A model generated the notes under the pieces. It was not told where the DNA came from and did not search any database. It saw only the letters and a program-made list of their open reading frames with translations. This document shows, piece after piece, positions 33,975 through 42,181 of a stretch of DNA of 42,181 nt. The position numbers were made by a program, and so were the translations under genes. Each line of letters opens with the position of its first letter. Position 1 is the stretch's first letter. The stretch is from positions 1-42,181 of the forward strand of contig PBSR01000245.1 of the NCBI GenBank assembly GCA_002726335.1, read 5' to 3'. The DNA is from Gemmatimonadaceae bacterium. GTDB lineage: Bacteria; Latescibacterota; UBA2968; UBA8231.

Positions 33975-35585
33975 ATGTACGACCTTGTCCTGTGCAATGG
34001 CCGCGTCCTCGACGGCACCGGCGCCCCCGCCCTGTCCGCGGACGTGGGGATCCAGGAGGGTCGAGTCGTCGCTGTAGGAGACTTGTCCGCAGTCGACGCC
34101 AGGCAGACCATCGATGCCTCCGAACGCTTCGTCGCCCCCGGCTTCATCGACATGCACACCCACTCCGACCTGACCCTCGTGATCGAAGGCCGCGCGTCCT
34201 CTTCCCTGGCGCAGGGCATCACGACTCAGATCGCCGGCAACTGTGGTGTCTCGGCGGCGCCCACTCTCGATCACGAACCCTACTACGGCCCGCTGGATCC
34301 GACCATGACCCGCGGTCTGGTCTGCGACTGGATCGGCTTCGACGAGTACTTCGAGCGCCTCGACGATCAGGGCATCGGCACCAACGTTGCCACCCTCGTG
34401 GGACACGGCAACATCCGCGTCGCCGCCATGGGCTGGGAAGACCGCGCTGCCCGCCCCGGCGAGATGGAGCGCATGTGCCAGCTGACGGCCCGGGCCATGG
34501 AAGACGGCTCCCTGGGTCTGTCGAGCGGTCTCGCTTATGCCCCGGGGCCGTATGCCCCTCTCGATGAGCTGGTCGAGCTGGGTAAGGTTGTGGGACGCTA
34601 CGGTGGTCTCTACACCAGTCACATCCGCAACCAGACGCTGGGTATCGCCGACGCCGTGGGTGAGGTCATCGAAGTCGGCCAGCGGGCGGGTATCTCCGCT
34701 CACGTATCACACATGCAGCCCGGCTCCCCCATGCTCGGCGCCACCGCCGACCTGCTGGCCACCATCGACACCGTGCGCGCCGGCGGCGTCGACGTCAGTT
34801 GTGACGCCATCCCCTACACGATCGGCTCGACGACGCTCAAGTCCCTGCTGCCGCCCTGGGCCCTCGACGGCGGTGACAAGGCCCTGCTGGGCCGTCTACG
34901 CGATCCCGATATGCGCCACAGGATCAAGGTCGATACACTCACTCACGGGGCCGAGAGTGGCGGCAGTCGCAAACGGAACCTGGTGAAAGACGGAACCTGG
35001 GATCGCATCTGGCTGGGCAGCGCCGAGGCCAATGCCCATCTGGCGGGCAAGGACTTCGCCGAGATCGGACGGATCCGTGACCAGGATCCCCACGATGCCG
35101 TGCTCGACATCCTCATCGAGGAGGAGGCACGTCCCTGGATGCTGGCCGAAGATGTCTCGGAGCAGGACTTCCTCAACATCGCTCGCCACGCGACAGGAGG
35201 GGTCATCTCCGACGGTTTCAGTCTGATCCCTGAAGGTGTACTGGCGGAGGGCCGGCACCATCCGCGATCCTATGCGGCGTTTCCTTACTTTCTGCGCCGG
35301 TTCATCCGCGAGCAGGGCGCCCTGACGTGGGAACAGGCAGTGCACAAGCTGACCGGCCACGCTGCCGCCCGTTTCCGGCTGGCCGACCGTGGCGTCCTGC
35401 GCGAGGGGGCCTGGGCGGACGTGGTCATCTTCGATCCGGAGAGGATTGCCGAGGGCGCCGACTTCGACGATCCGTACCGCTATCCCCACGGCATCGACAC
35501 GGTCCTCGTCAACGGCGTCGCCGCCGTGTACGAAGGCCGACTCACCGACAGCCGCTCAGGGCGTATTCTGCGCCGCGCGGCCTGA
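33975..35585 (+). CDS. N-acyl-D-amino-acid deacylase family amidohydrolase
   Basis: A 536-residue metal-dependent amidohydrolase of the D-aminoacylase group. The N-terminal beta-sandwich strand (MYDLVLCNGRVLDGTG) is followed by the metal motif in APGFIDMHTHSDLTL. GITTQIAGNCGVSAAP is a hallmark of the D-aminoacylase/dihydroorotase-like subgroup. TSHIRNQ and SHMQP supply later His ligands. The C-terminus RLADRGVLREGAWADVVIFDPERI closes the sandwich. It would cleave an N-acyl group from D-amino acids, perhaps from peptidoglycan or lipopeptides; exact substrate unknown. The DUF1080 gene follows 30 nt later. Confidence 0.92.
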   Translation: MYDLVLCNGRVLDGTGAPALSADVGIQEGRVVAVGDLSAVDARQTIDASERFVAPGFIDMHTHSDLTLVIEGRASSSLAQGITTQIAGNCGVSAAPTLDHEPYYGPLDPTMTRGLVCDWIGFDEYFERLDDQGIGTNVATLVGHGNIRVAAMGWEDRAARPGEMERMCQLTARAMEDGSLGLSSGLAYAPGPYAPLDELVELGKVVGRYGGLYTSHIRNQTLGIADAVGEVIEVGQRAGISAHVSHMQPGSPMLGATADLLATIDTVRAGGVDVSCDAIPYTIGSTTLKSLLPPWALDGGDKALLGRLRDPDMRHRIKVDTLTHGAESGGSRKRNLVKDGTWDRIWLGSAEANAHLAGKDFAEIGRIRDQDPHDAVLDILIEEEARPWMLAEDVSEQDFLNIARHATGGVISDGFSLIPEGVLAEGRHHPRSYAAFPYFLRRFIREQGALTWEQAVHKLTGHAAARFRLADRGVLREGAWADVVIFDPERIAEGADFDDPYRYPHGIDTVLVNGVAAVYEGRLTDSRSGRILRRAA

Positions 35586-35615
35586 CGCTTCACACAGAGA
35601 AAGAGAAAGACTGGT

Positions 35616-36368
35616 ATGGCTTCCTTAGGATATGACGACACCGACTTCATTCCCGGACAACCCTTCCGCGTGCACGACAGTCAGCGGCCGCAGCCAACGA
35701 TCATCACGCCAGGTGAGGCGCCGGGCGCGCCTCCCTCCGATGCTGTGATCCTCTTCGACGGCAGCGACCTGTCCGAGTGGGAGAGCGCCAAGGAGCCCGG
35801 CAGCGATGCCGGCTGGAAGGTGGAGAACGGCTACATGGAGGTCGTCAAAGGCACCGGCGACATCCGCACTCTCAAGCAGTGGGGGGATTGCCAGCTGCAC
35901 GTGGAGTGGGCCTGTCCGGAGAAGGTCGAAGGTGACAGCCAGGGACGCGGCAACAGCGGCGTGTTCCTGCACAACAGCCCGGAGAACGCGGGATACGAGA
36001 TCCAGGTTCTCGACTGCTACGACAATCCCACGTACGCCGATGGCACGGCGGGCGCCATCTACGGACAGTTCCCGCCCCTGGTCAACGCCTGCCGGCAGCC
36101 GGGTCAGTGGCAGGTGTACGACATCATCTTCGAGGCCCCCGCGTGGGACGAAGGCTGGCTCGTCGTCCCGGCGTCGGTCACGGTGCTGCAGAATGGTGTC
36201 CTGCTCCACCATCGTCAGGAGGCCATGGGCCCCACGGGCCACCGCAACGTCTGCACCTACTCGACGCCCGACCCCGACGTCGGCGGTCTGCGGCTGCAGG
36301 ATCACGGTGACGCCGTTCGCTTCCGCAACATCTGGGTGCGCTCGCTGGTCGGGTACGACGCGGGCTGA
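35616..36368 (+). CDS. DUF1080 (3-keto-disaccharide hydrolase) family protein
   Basis: A 250-residue concanavalin-like beta-jelly-roll protein. ILFDGSDLSEWES, WKVENGYMEV and GRGNSGVFLHN followed by YEIQVLDCYDNPTYADGTAG are family hallmarks. Members hydrolyse 3-keto-glycosides or bind sugars. No signal peptide is seen, so it appears cytoplasmic, unlike many DUF1080 proteins. Such enzymes work with 3-dehydrogenases of the Gfo/Idh/MocA family, several of which are in this window. The next gene starts 4 nt after the stop. Confidence 0.9.
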   Translation: MASLGYDDTDFIPGQPFRVHDSQRPQPTIITPGEAPGAPPSDAVILFDGSDLSEWESAKEPGSDAGWKVENGYMEVVKGTGDIRTLKQWGDCQLHVEWACPEKVEGDSQGRGNSGVFLHNSPENAGYEIQVLDCYDNPTYADGTAGAIYGQFPPLVNACRQPGQWQVYDIIFEAPAWDEGWLVVPASVTVLQNGVLLHHRQEAMGPTGHRNVCTYSTPDPDVGGLRLQDHGDAVRFRNIWVRSLVGYDAG

Positions 36369-36372
36369 TCCC

Positions 36373-38952
36373 GTGATCCTGACGCGGCGCTGGCTCGTCG
36401 CGGCCCTGCTGGGGGTATTGTCTCTGACCCCGGTTGGCGCTCAGACGCCTGTCGTCGCCATCGTGCGCTCTGACGACCGGTCGCTGCCGTCGCCTGTCGC
36501 TCCGGACACGCAGCTGGAGTACGCCAGCCACATCCGCCCCATGGTGCGCCGCGCCGTGGACCAGGGCGGTCTGCAGGCCGTGCTCGCCGCCGCCGAACCT
36601 GGCGAGGACGGTCTCGTCGATGTCGTGTGCAAGGTCAACATCGTGCACGCCCACCACCAGCAGGGCGACGTCACCGACTGGCGCGTCGTCAAGGCGCTGC
36701 TGGAAGCTGTCCACGAGTGGGCGCCAGACGCCCGTCTGACCATCGCCGAGGGGGGCGTCTGGATTCCACCGGATCGACCCGACGTAATCAAGCTGGCCGA
36801 CTTCGTCGAGGTCGGTGACGGCTTTGCCACCGCTGGCTACCGCGCCCTGCTCGACGATGCCGATCTGGCCGGTGTCGATCTGCGCCTCGTCGACTTGAAC
36901 TACGACGAGGCGTTGGCCGTGACCCCGCCCGGGGGTGGACTGGTGGCCGCCAGCTACTGGGTACCGCGCACCGTGGTCGACGCGGATGTGATGATCGACG
37001 TGCCGGTCATGAAGATCACCGGCGCTGTCGGCATGACGGTGGCCGTCAAGAACCTGATCGGCATCGGTCCGGGCCTGAAGTACGGCTGGTCAAAGAGCAC
37101 CGGTTGGCCCCCCGGCAGCGGCAATCCCGGACTGTGGCACACGGCACGCACCCTCGACGAAACGATCACCGATCTGGCCGGTGTGGCCAGTGTCGACTTC
37201 GCCGTGGTGGACGCCATCGTCGGTATGGAGATGGCACGCATCGTCGACGATGGCGGACACCCTGTACGGATGAACATGGTACTCGCCGGAGATGACCTGT
37301 TCGCCGTCGACGCCGTGGCCGCAAGGCTGATGGGAATGAACCCTGACGACATGGAATTCCTGCAGCTGGGGCGCCGCCAGGCCCTTGGTGAGGGCCGGCT
37401 CGAACGGATCCGGATCCTCGGGGATGTAGTTGGCCTTGCCCGTCCCTTCATCAAGCACCCTGCCGACTGGGGCGCCAACGGGGAGTACGGCCACTACGGC
37501 ATGTCAAACCACACGTGGCTGCTGTATGGTCCGATACCGCTCGACGACGACGTGCCGCTGTCTGCTGAGGCACGGCCACAGCCAGGTGAGAACGGCTGGT
37601 CCGGGCCGGTCTACTTCCACGACGACAGAATCGATCTCGATTCCCACTTCGGCGACCCGACCCACAGCGTCGTCTGGGCCTATGCAGAGTTTCATGCACC
37701 GCGCGACGAGCCCGCCGAGCTGTGGCTCGGTTCCGACGAGGGGCTGACGGTCTGGCTCGACGGCGAACAGATACACACCTACGAAGGGCGACGTCGCCAT
37801 CGGCTGCCGAACGACCGTGTCCCCATCACGCTGACCTCCGGTTGGCACAGAGTACTCGTGCGCGCCACACAACGTCGCGGCAATTTCGATTTCAGCGTCA
37901 AAGTGAGCGACACCGAGACGGATCCTCGCTATAACGGCAACACGCCCTTCGGGCTGCGCTGGCGGGTACCGAACCCCCATGATGAGACAGCGGCGGAGGT
38001 GCTCGTCGCCGGGGACAGTCGTGACAACCGCGAACAGTGGTTCGAAGCCCACGAGGTGCAACTCACCGAGCCCCGGCGTGTCTTCATGAGCGCCTATTTG
38101 CCCTGGCTGGCACGGGCTCCCTGGGTACGGATCGAGTGGCCGGAGAAGTGGGCCTACATGATGGCTGTGGAGGCGCGGGTGTCCCACGGGCGTATCGACG
38201 TCGAGGTCGACAACGTGCGGGCTTTCCGGCTGATGTCACAGGGACCGCTCAGGGGGCTCGCGGAGTCCCGGTCTCTCGTCGTCAATGGCGGGAGCGTTGC
38301 CACTCTCGAACCGGACTTCGGCGAGGTCCGCGTGGCGGTAGACGATAACGGCAACTGGACGGTGACCGCAGCCGACGTCATCGACTGGGACGAGATGGGT
38401 TTCGTCGGGCGGGCGGGAGAGAATCTCAGCCGGGAGGACTACCCCACCGGGTTCTGGGACTCGAGCCTGGGCAACTGGTTCTGCGATTCGATACTCTCGG
38501 CTACCGGGGCCGATGTCGCCTTCCAGAACAACCGTGGCATGCGCACCGACATGGAGCAGGACCGGATCTCTATCCGCGATCTGTTCACCATGAATTTCCC
38601 CAACGAACTCTACACCTTCCAACGCACCGGCGCCCGGCTGCTGGCCATACTCGAGCACGATCTGCGCGACGGCAACGAACGCCCCATGCAGATCGCCGGT
38701 GTCAGGTATGCCTTCGACCGGTCGCGGCCCCGCGGGCTGCGGGTCATCGAGTCCGACATCGACCCGAAGCGGAGCTACACGATCGCCGCCCAGGCCTACT
38801 CGGTGACACGGGGCGAGCGCTTCTTCGGGGAAGAGATTCGCGACTGGACGAACTCGGGGATCCAGACCGTCGGCGCGCAGGTACGGTACGTGCAGCGCCT
38901 GGGCACGGTGATGGCGCCAGCGCGGGGACGTATCCGCGAGGTTAAACCGTAG
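36373..38952 (+). CDS. Exported DUF362 / 5'-nucleotidase C-terminal domain fusion protein
   Basis: An 859-residue exported protein. Start is GTG at 36373; the first 23 residues are a signal peptide (RRWLVAALLGVLSLTPVGA). Residues 25-355 form a DUF362-like domain (DVVCKVNIVHAH, MIDVPVMKITGAVGMTVAVKN). No CxxCxxC cluster motif is seen. Residues 385-530 resemble a beta-sandwich sugar-binding region (LWLGSDEGLTVWLDGEQI). Residues about 690-850 match the 5'-nucleotidase C-terminal domain (FQNNRGMRTDMEQDRISIRDLFTM). The metallophosphatase domain that normally precedes it is not seen. Function unknown. An open frame continues upstream to 35806 but it overlaps the DUF1080 gene in another frame and lacks a signal peptide. 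Confidence 0.82.
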   Translation: MILTRRWLVAALLGVLSLTPVGAQTPVVAIVRSDDRSLPSPVAPDTQLEYASHIRPMVRRAVDQGGLQAVLAAAEPGEDGLVDVVCKVNIVHAHHQQGDVTDWRVVKALLEAVHEWAPDARLTIAEGGVWIPPDRPDVIKLADFVEVGDGFATAGYRALLDDADLAGVDLRLVDLNYDEALAVTPPGGGLVAASYWVPRTVVDADVMIDVPVMKITGAVGMTVAVKNLIGIGPGLKYGWSKSTGWPPGSGNPGLWHTARTLDETITDLAGVASVDFAVVDAIVGMEMARIVDDGGHPVRMNMVLAGDDLFAVDAVAARLMGMNPDDMEFLQLGRRQALGEGRLERIRILGDVVGLARPFIKHPADWGANGEYGHYGMSNHTWLLYGPIPLDDDVPLSAEARPQPGENGWSGPVYFHDDRIDLDSHFGDPTHSVVWAYAEFHAPRDEPAELWLGSDEGLTVWLDGEQIHTYEGRRRHRLPNDRVPITLTSGWHRVLVRATQRRGNFDFSVKVSDTETDPRYNGNTPFGLRWRVPNPHDETAAEVLVAGDSRDNREQWFEAHEVQLTEPRRVFMSAYLPWLARAPWVRIEWPEKWAYMMAVEARVSHGRIDVEVDNVRAFRLMSQGPLRGLAESRSLVVNGGSVATLEPDFGEVRVAVDDNGNWTVTAADVIDWDEMGFVGRAGENLSREDYPTGFWDSSLGNWFCDSILSATGADVAFQNNRGMRTDMEQDRISIRDLFTMNFPNELYTFQRTGARLLAILEHDLRDGNERPMQIAGVRYAFDRSRPRGLRVIESDIDPKRSYTIAAQAYSVTRGERFFGEEIRDWTNSGIQTVGAQVRYVQRLGTVMAPARGRIREVKP

Positions 38953-40339
38953 CGCGAACCATTCGTGTCGTGCCGTACCAGTGCATCGTATGTTCCACCA
39001 TGAGTCGGCGCGCCTCCTGTGCGCCAGCATTGTCGTACAGGTTGTTCAATTCGTCCGGGTCGTCACGCAGGTCGTACAGCTCGCCGTAGTCCTGCCCCAG
39101 GTACAGCACCAGCTTCCACTCCGTCGTCCTCGCCATGACGCGCGCGGCGTGTTCGGAGAATACGCAGTCGTGCAATTCGGCGTCCTCGCCAGACAGCAGC
39201 GGCTGCAGCGCCCGACCGCTGGCCCCCTCCAGTGGCGCCAGTCCCGCCATCTGCAGAAACGTCGGTCCCAGGTCGATGGATTCCACTAGAGGATCGCGTA
39301 CACCCAGGGCTTCGACGCCCGGGCCAGCCAGCACCAGCGGCACGCGGGCGACACTGTCGTAATGTGAGGAGAACTTGTACACCTGGTGATGATCGCCCAG
39401 GCAGTCGCCGTGATCACTGGTGAAGACGATGACTGTATTCTCCAGCTGCCCTCGCGCTTCGAGGGTTGTCACCATCTTCCCCACCCAGTCGTCCATGAGT
39501 GTCACGTTGGCGTAGTAGTGCCGGCGCATGCGCCGGATGCGCTCGGGCGTGGCCCGGCTCCACCACACTGCCGCCGGGGACCGATTGCCCTCCATGCCCT
39601 GCATCTGCGCCCGCTGAGGCGGTGGCTTCGTATCGAGTTCACCTTCGAAACCCACCGGATCCGGCACCTCCACGTCATCGTACATAGCGAGGAAATCCGC
39701 CGTCACGTCATAGGGATCGTGAGGACCGGCAAAGCCACACCACATGAACAACGGCTTGTCGAAGGAGCAGCTCTGCAGGTAGTCTACTGTCTGCTGGCCG
39801 ACGAAGTTGTCGGGATACAGCTCGTCGGCGTGCGGCCATGTGGTAGCCTGCAAACGATCCGGCCAGTCGTCGATGTCCTGGTAGTACGTCAGCGCCGGTC
39901 GTTTCAGCCCGTGGTGCAGCAGGAAGTGGTCGTAGTCATCCGGGTCCGGACCGTGATGTCCCTGCTTGTAGTTCTTGTTTTCCACCACCGTGCGATGCTC
40001 GAACCCCACCGGCAGACGGATCGGGGCCGTATGCATCTTGCCGATGTTGGCCGTCCGATACCCGCCGGCGCGCAGAGCCTCTATCCAGTTGGGCTGGTCG
40101 GGGCGCAGCCACTGCTCGTTGCCGTACACACCGTGGGTGTGCACGTATTGCGACGACACGATGCTGTTGCGCGACGGACCGCAGACGGCCCCCTGCACGA
40201 AGGCCCGCGAGAAGGCCACACCCCGAGCCGCCAGGGCATCTATGTTCGGCGTGATCATGTGGTCGTAGCCGTAGCATCTCAGGGTGTCCCAGCGCTGCTG
40301 GTCGGTCATGATGAGCAGGATGTTCGGGGCACCGGGCAT
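38942..40339 (-). CDS. Type I sulfatase
   Basis: A 465-residue sulfatase of the same superfamily as the one at 3009 but a different subgroup. Near the N-terminus, NILLIMTDQQRWDTLRCYG supplies the first metal Asp (D13). The formylglycine motif is C53-G-P-S-R57. VFTSDHGDCLGDH near residue 290 supplies the second metal site. No signal peptide. I chose the ATG at 40339, 8 nt after the preceding gene; the frame extends 279 nt upstream but only through that gene's antisense-free coding region and without similarity. Substrate unknown. It overlaps the end of the plus-strand fusion gene by 11 nt. Confidence 0.93.
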   Translation of the reverse strand: MPGAPNILLIMTDQQRWDTLRCYGYDHMITPNIDALAARGVAFSRAFVQGAVCGPSRNSIVSSQYVHTHGVYGNEQWLRPDQPNWIEALRAGGYRTANIGKMHTAPIRLPVGFEHRTVVENKNYKQGHHGPDPDDYDHFLLHHGLKRPALTYYQDIDDWPDRLQATTWPHADELYPDNFVGQQTVDYLQSCSFDKPLFMWCGFAGPHDPYDVTADFLAMYDDVEVPDPVGFEGELDTKPPPQRAQMQGMEGNRSPAAVWWSRATPERIRRMRRHYYANVTLMDDWVGKMVTTLEARGQLENTVIVFTSDHGDCLGDHHQVYKFSSHYDSVARVPLVLAGPGVEALGVRDPLVESIDLGPTFLQMAGLAPLEGASGRALQPLLSGEDAELHDCVFSEHAARVMARTTEWKLVLYLGQDYGELYDLRDDPDELNNLYDNAGAQEARRLMVEHTMHWYGTTRMVRATV

Positions 40340-40347
40340 GGATCGGC

Positions 40348-41427
40348 TCACTCCTCGTAGGCAATCGGTGTGGCGCCCGTGGCACTCGATTCGTAGGCCG
40401 CCTCGACGAGTGCCATGGTGCGCGTGGCGTCGTCCACAGATGTGGGCAGCTCTCGCCTCGGGTCTTCGGCGGCACGCATGACGCTGGCCATGGTACCGAT
40501 GAAGGCGTGGGGGAACCACGTGCCCTCGATCGGTTCGGTTCGCCAGACCGGTGCTGCCCCCTCCTCGAACAGGCAGATATCGAAGCGATCGGGCTGACCG
40601 CGAGGATAGTCGAGGCACAGCCCCAGGGTCAGGTGGACGATGCCGCCCTCGCCTTCGACGCGCAGGTACGACTCCTGGTGCGTGAGATCACCGCCATGGC
40701 AGTGGTTGGCCGCCACGACGGCGCGCAAGGTATCGCCATAGTCGAGGATCGTCGTCGACTTCACGTCGGCCAGCTTCTCGTATCCCGCATAGCGCACAGT
40801 GCGCGCATAGACTCCGTCCGGGTCACCGGCGATAGAGCGGATGGCATCGAGATAGTGGATGCTGTGATAGAGGATCTCGACGCGCTCTTCCTGTTCGAGA
40901 AACCCCCACAGGTTCCACGGTGTCAGCAGCGTCACCTGCATCTGGATGTCGTGTATCCTGCCGAGGCGGCCGCTGTCGAGCAGGTCCCGCAGTGCCAGAA
41001 AGGGCGGCGCGTAGCGCAGCTGGAAATTCACCGCCGCCGTCAATTCCTTGCGCCGGCAGGCGGTCTGGATGCGGCGCGCTTCCGCCAGGTTGCGCCCCAG
41101 GGGCTTCTGGATCAGTACTGTGGCGCCATCCGGGAGGGACTCGATGACGCTGAGCACCGCCCCCCCGGGGACGGCGACGTCGAAGACGACGTCATCAGGT
41201 GCGGCATCGACGGCCGCTGCCATCGAGTCGAATACGGTGGGTATGTCGAAGTCGGCGGCCAGCGCCCGGGCCTTGTCCGGATCCAGATCGAACACGCCGG
41301 CCACGTCGAACCCGGCCAGCCGGTACGCCGGCAGATGGGCGTCGCGTACGATGCCACCGGCGCCGATACCGATGATCGGTCGAGGTCGGTCTGGCAGCGG
41401 ACAGACGGTGTTCAGCTGGAGGGCCAT
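40348..41427 (-). CDS. Gfo/Idh/MocA family oxidoreductase
   Basis: A 359-residue NAD(P)-dependent oxidoreductase. The Rossmann motif is IIGIGAGGIVRDAHLPAY, and VLIQKPLGRNLAEA carries the QKP version of the EKP signature. YHSIHYLDAIRSIAG supplies the conserved His/Asp pair of the active site. It is sandwiched between two sulfatase genes, 6 nt after one and 8 nt before the other, so all three are probably co-transcribed. The substrate is likely the sugar or polyol released from a sulfate ester. Third member of the family in the window. Confidence 0.92.
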   Translation of the reverse strand: MALQLNTVCPLPDRPRPIIGIGAGGIVRDAHLPAYRLAGFDVAGVFDLDPDKARALAADFDIPTVFDSMAAAVDAAPDDVVFDVAVPGGAVLSVIESLPDGATVLIQKPLGRNLAEARRIQTACRRKELTAAVNFQLRYAPPFLALRDLLDSGRLGRIHDIQMQVTLLTPWNLWGFLEQEERVEILYHSIHYLDAIRSIAGDPDGVYARTVRYAGYEKLADVKSTTILDYGDTLRAVVAANHCHGGDLTHQESYLRVEGEGGIVHLTLGLCLDYPRGQPDRFDICLFEEGAAPVWRTEPIEGTWFPHAFIGTMASVMRAAEDPRRELPTSVDDATRTMALVEAAYESSATGATPIAYEE

Positions 41428-41433
41428 GGAGGC

Positions 41434-42181
41434 TCAGGCCTTCACGCTCTGATCACATCCCGCCCTGACCCGGTCAAGCAGTTCCTTCATCTCGGCCACC
41501 ACGTCCGGGTGGTCCGCATACCGGTTGACTGCCTGCGACAGGTCGACGCGCAGGTCGTAGAGCTCCCCGGGGCAGTCGTGGGGCGTGTAGCCTCGCTCCG
41601 CACGGAACCAGTCCGGCTCGGCGTTGTCGTCGCCGGTGGGTGCATCGATGAACACCCAGTCGCCTCGGCGCAGGGCGTACTTGCCTTTCATACTGTGATG
41701 CATGGCGCAGCTGCGCACGTCGGCGCCACCACCGCGCAGCAGAGGCGCGATGCTGACGCTGTCCTCGCCTGCACCTGCGGGAACCCCGGTGCCGGCCAGT
41801 TCGGCGGCGGTGGCCAGCAGATCTCCCAGGGTCGTCAGGTGGTCACAGGTACTGCCGGCCTCGACGACACCCGGCCAGCGGGCAACGAAGGGTAACCGGT
41901 GGCCGCCCTCCCAGGCATCGCGCTTGATGCCGCGCAGGTCCCCCATGCTGTAGTGGCCGTGCTGTTGGATCCGTTCGTAAGCGAAGTTCTCGGGTCCGTT
42001 GTCGCTGGTGAAGATGAGCAGCGTGTCCCTGGCCTTTCCCGTACGCTCGAGAGCCTCCACAACCTGACCCACACACCAGTCCACCTCACAGACGTAGTCG
42101 CCGTATTCTCCTGCCTCGCTGGTGCCACGAAAGCGGTCCAGTGGCGCGATGGGGGTGTGAGGTGCCGTCAGTGGGAAGTAG
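41434..42181 (-). CDS. Type I sulfatase, 3' part (5' end beyond window)
   Basis: The frame is open from the window edge to the stop at 41434, about 248 residues. It begins with the sulfatase segment YFPLTAPHTPIAP and YGDYVCEVDW, then LIFTSDNGPEN (distal metal site), WEGGHRLPFVARWPG and GELYDLRVDLSQ. The N-terminal part with the C-x-P-S-R motif lies outside the window. An ATG at 42084 is internal and not the start. First visible gene of the sulfatase / oxidoreductase / sulfatase set. Confidence 0.9.
   Translation of the reverse strand, partial: YFPLTAPHTPIAPLDRFRGTSEAGEYGDYVCEVDWCVGQVVEALERTGKARDTLLIFTSDNGPENFAYERIQQHGHYSMGDLRGIKRDAWEGGHRLPFVARWPGVVEAGSTCDHLTTLGDLLATAAELAGTGVPAGAGEDSVSIAPLLRGGGADVRSCAMHHSMKGKYALRRGDWVFIDAPTGDDNAEPDWFRAERGYTPHDCPGELYDLRVDLSQAVNRYADHPDVVAEMKELLDRVRAGCDQSVKA

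Noticed and set aside
35806..36372. Upstream extension of the DUF362 fusion protein
   Set aside because: It lies in another frame of the DUF1080 gene, is Arg/Ser/Thr-rich, and would bury the signal peptide that follows the GTG at 36373.

Overview
The window is a gene-dense, high-GC stretch of a Gram-negative bacterial chromosome. Evidence for a Gram-negative cell is a LolA-like periplasmic protein, a predicted outer-membrane beta-barrel, a lipoprotein and FabA. The three sulfatases, three Gfo/Idh/MocA oxidoreductases, an enolase-superfamily acid-sugar dehydratase, a DapA-family aldolase, a DUF1080 protein and an N-acyl-D-amino-acid deacylase suggest a heterotroph of complex, sulfated or modified sugars. 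This repertoire recalls Latescibacterota, Poribacteria or related uncultured phyla. That placement is inference; no rRNA or other decisive marker is present. No tRNA, rRNA, CRISPR array, transposase or phage gene was seen.

Layout. 1-4726 (minus): a possible operon read from 4726 downward, with a YciI-like protein, a sulfatase, a Gfo/Idh/MocA oxidoreductase, a bacteriohemerythrin, an anchored periplasmic protein and the first codons of one more gene. 4851-8605 (plus): a second Gfo/Idh/MocA protein and DNA polymerase II. 8620-13087: an L-rhamnonate-dehydratase-like enzyme (minus), the ribosome-assembly GTPase RsgA (plus), then a mutarotase-like protein and a zinc-type dehydrogenase (minus). 13181-17091 (plus): a DUF922 putative protease, a lipoprotein, an NRDE protein, NfuA and MoeA. 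17126-23307 (minus): a DapA-family aldolase and a five-gene envelope set (LolA-like protein, two FtsX-type permeases, ATPase, beta-barrel). 23380-26484 (plus): a NudK-like Nudix hydrolase, acetyl-CoA synthetase and a small membrane coiled-coil protein.

26633-32106 (plus) is the most coherent unit. It is a compact type II fatty-acid set: FabI-like reductase, KAS III, FabA, FabZ, KAS II, acyl carrier protein and a PlsC-type acyltransferase. A 4'-phosphopantetheinyl transferase lies convergent to it, translationally coupled to two PepSY-type membrane proteins (32094-33897, minus). The set has initiation, both dehydratase types, elongation, carrier, carrier activation and transfer to a lipid. It has no recognisable ketoreductase or malonyl transferase, so those steps would have to be borrowed from housekeeping enzymes. 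I infer a dedicated pathway for an unusual acyl chain.

33975-38952 (plus) holds an N-acyl-D-amino-acid deacylase, a DUF1080 protein and an exported protein of about 859 residues. That last protein joins a DUF362 domain to a 5'-nucleotidase C-terminal domain, with no visible metallophosphatase domain. 38942-42181 (minus) is sulfatase, Gfo/Idh/MocA, sulfatase, the last running off the window.

Several genes have a -10-like hexamer only 6-9 nt before the start codon and no Shine-Dalgarno sequence, so leaderless transcripts are likely in this organism.
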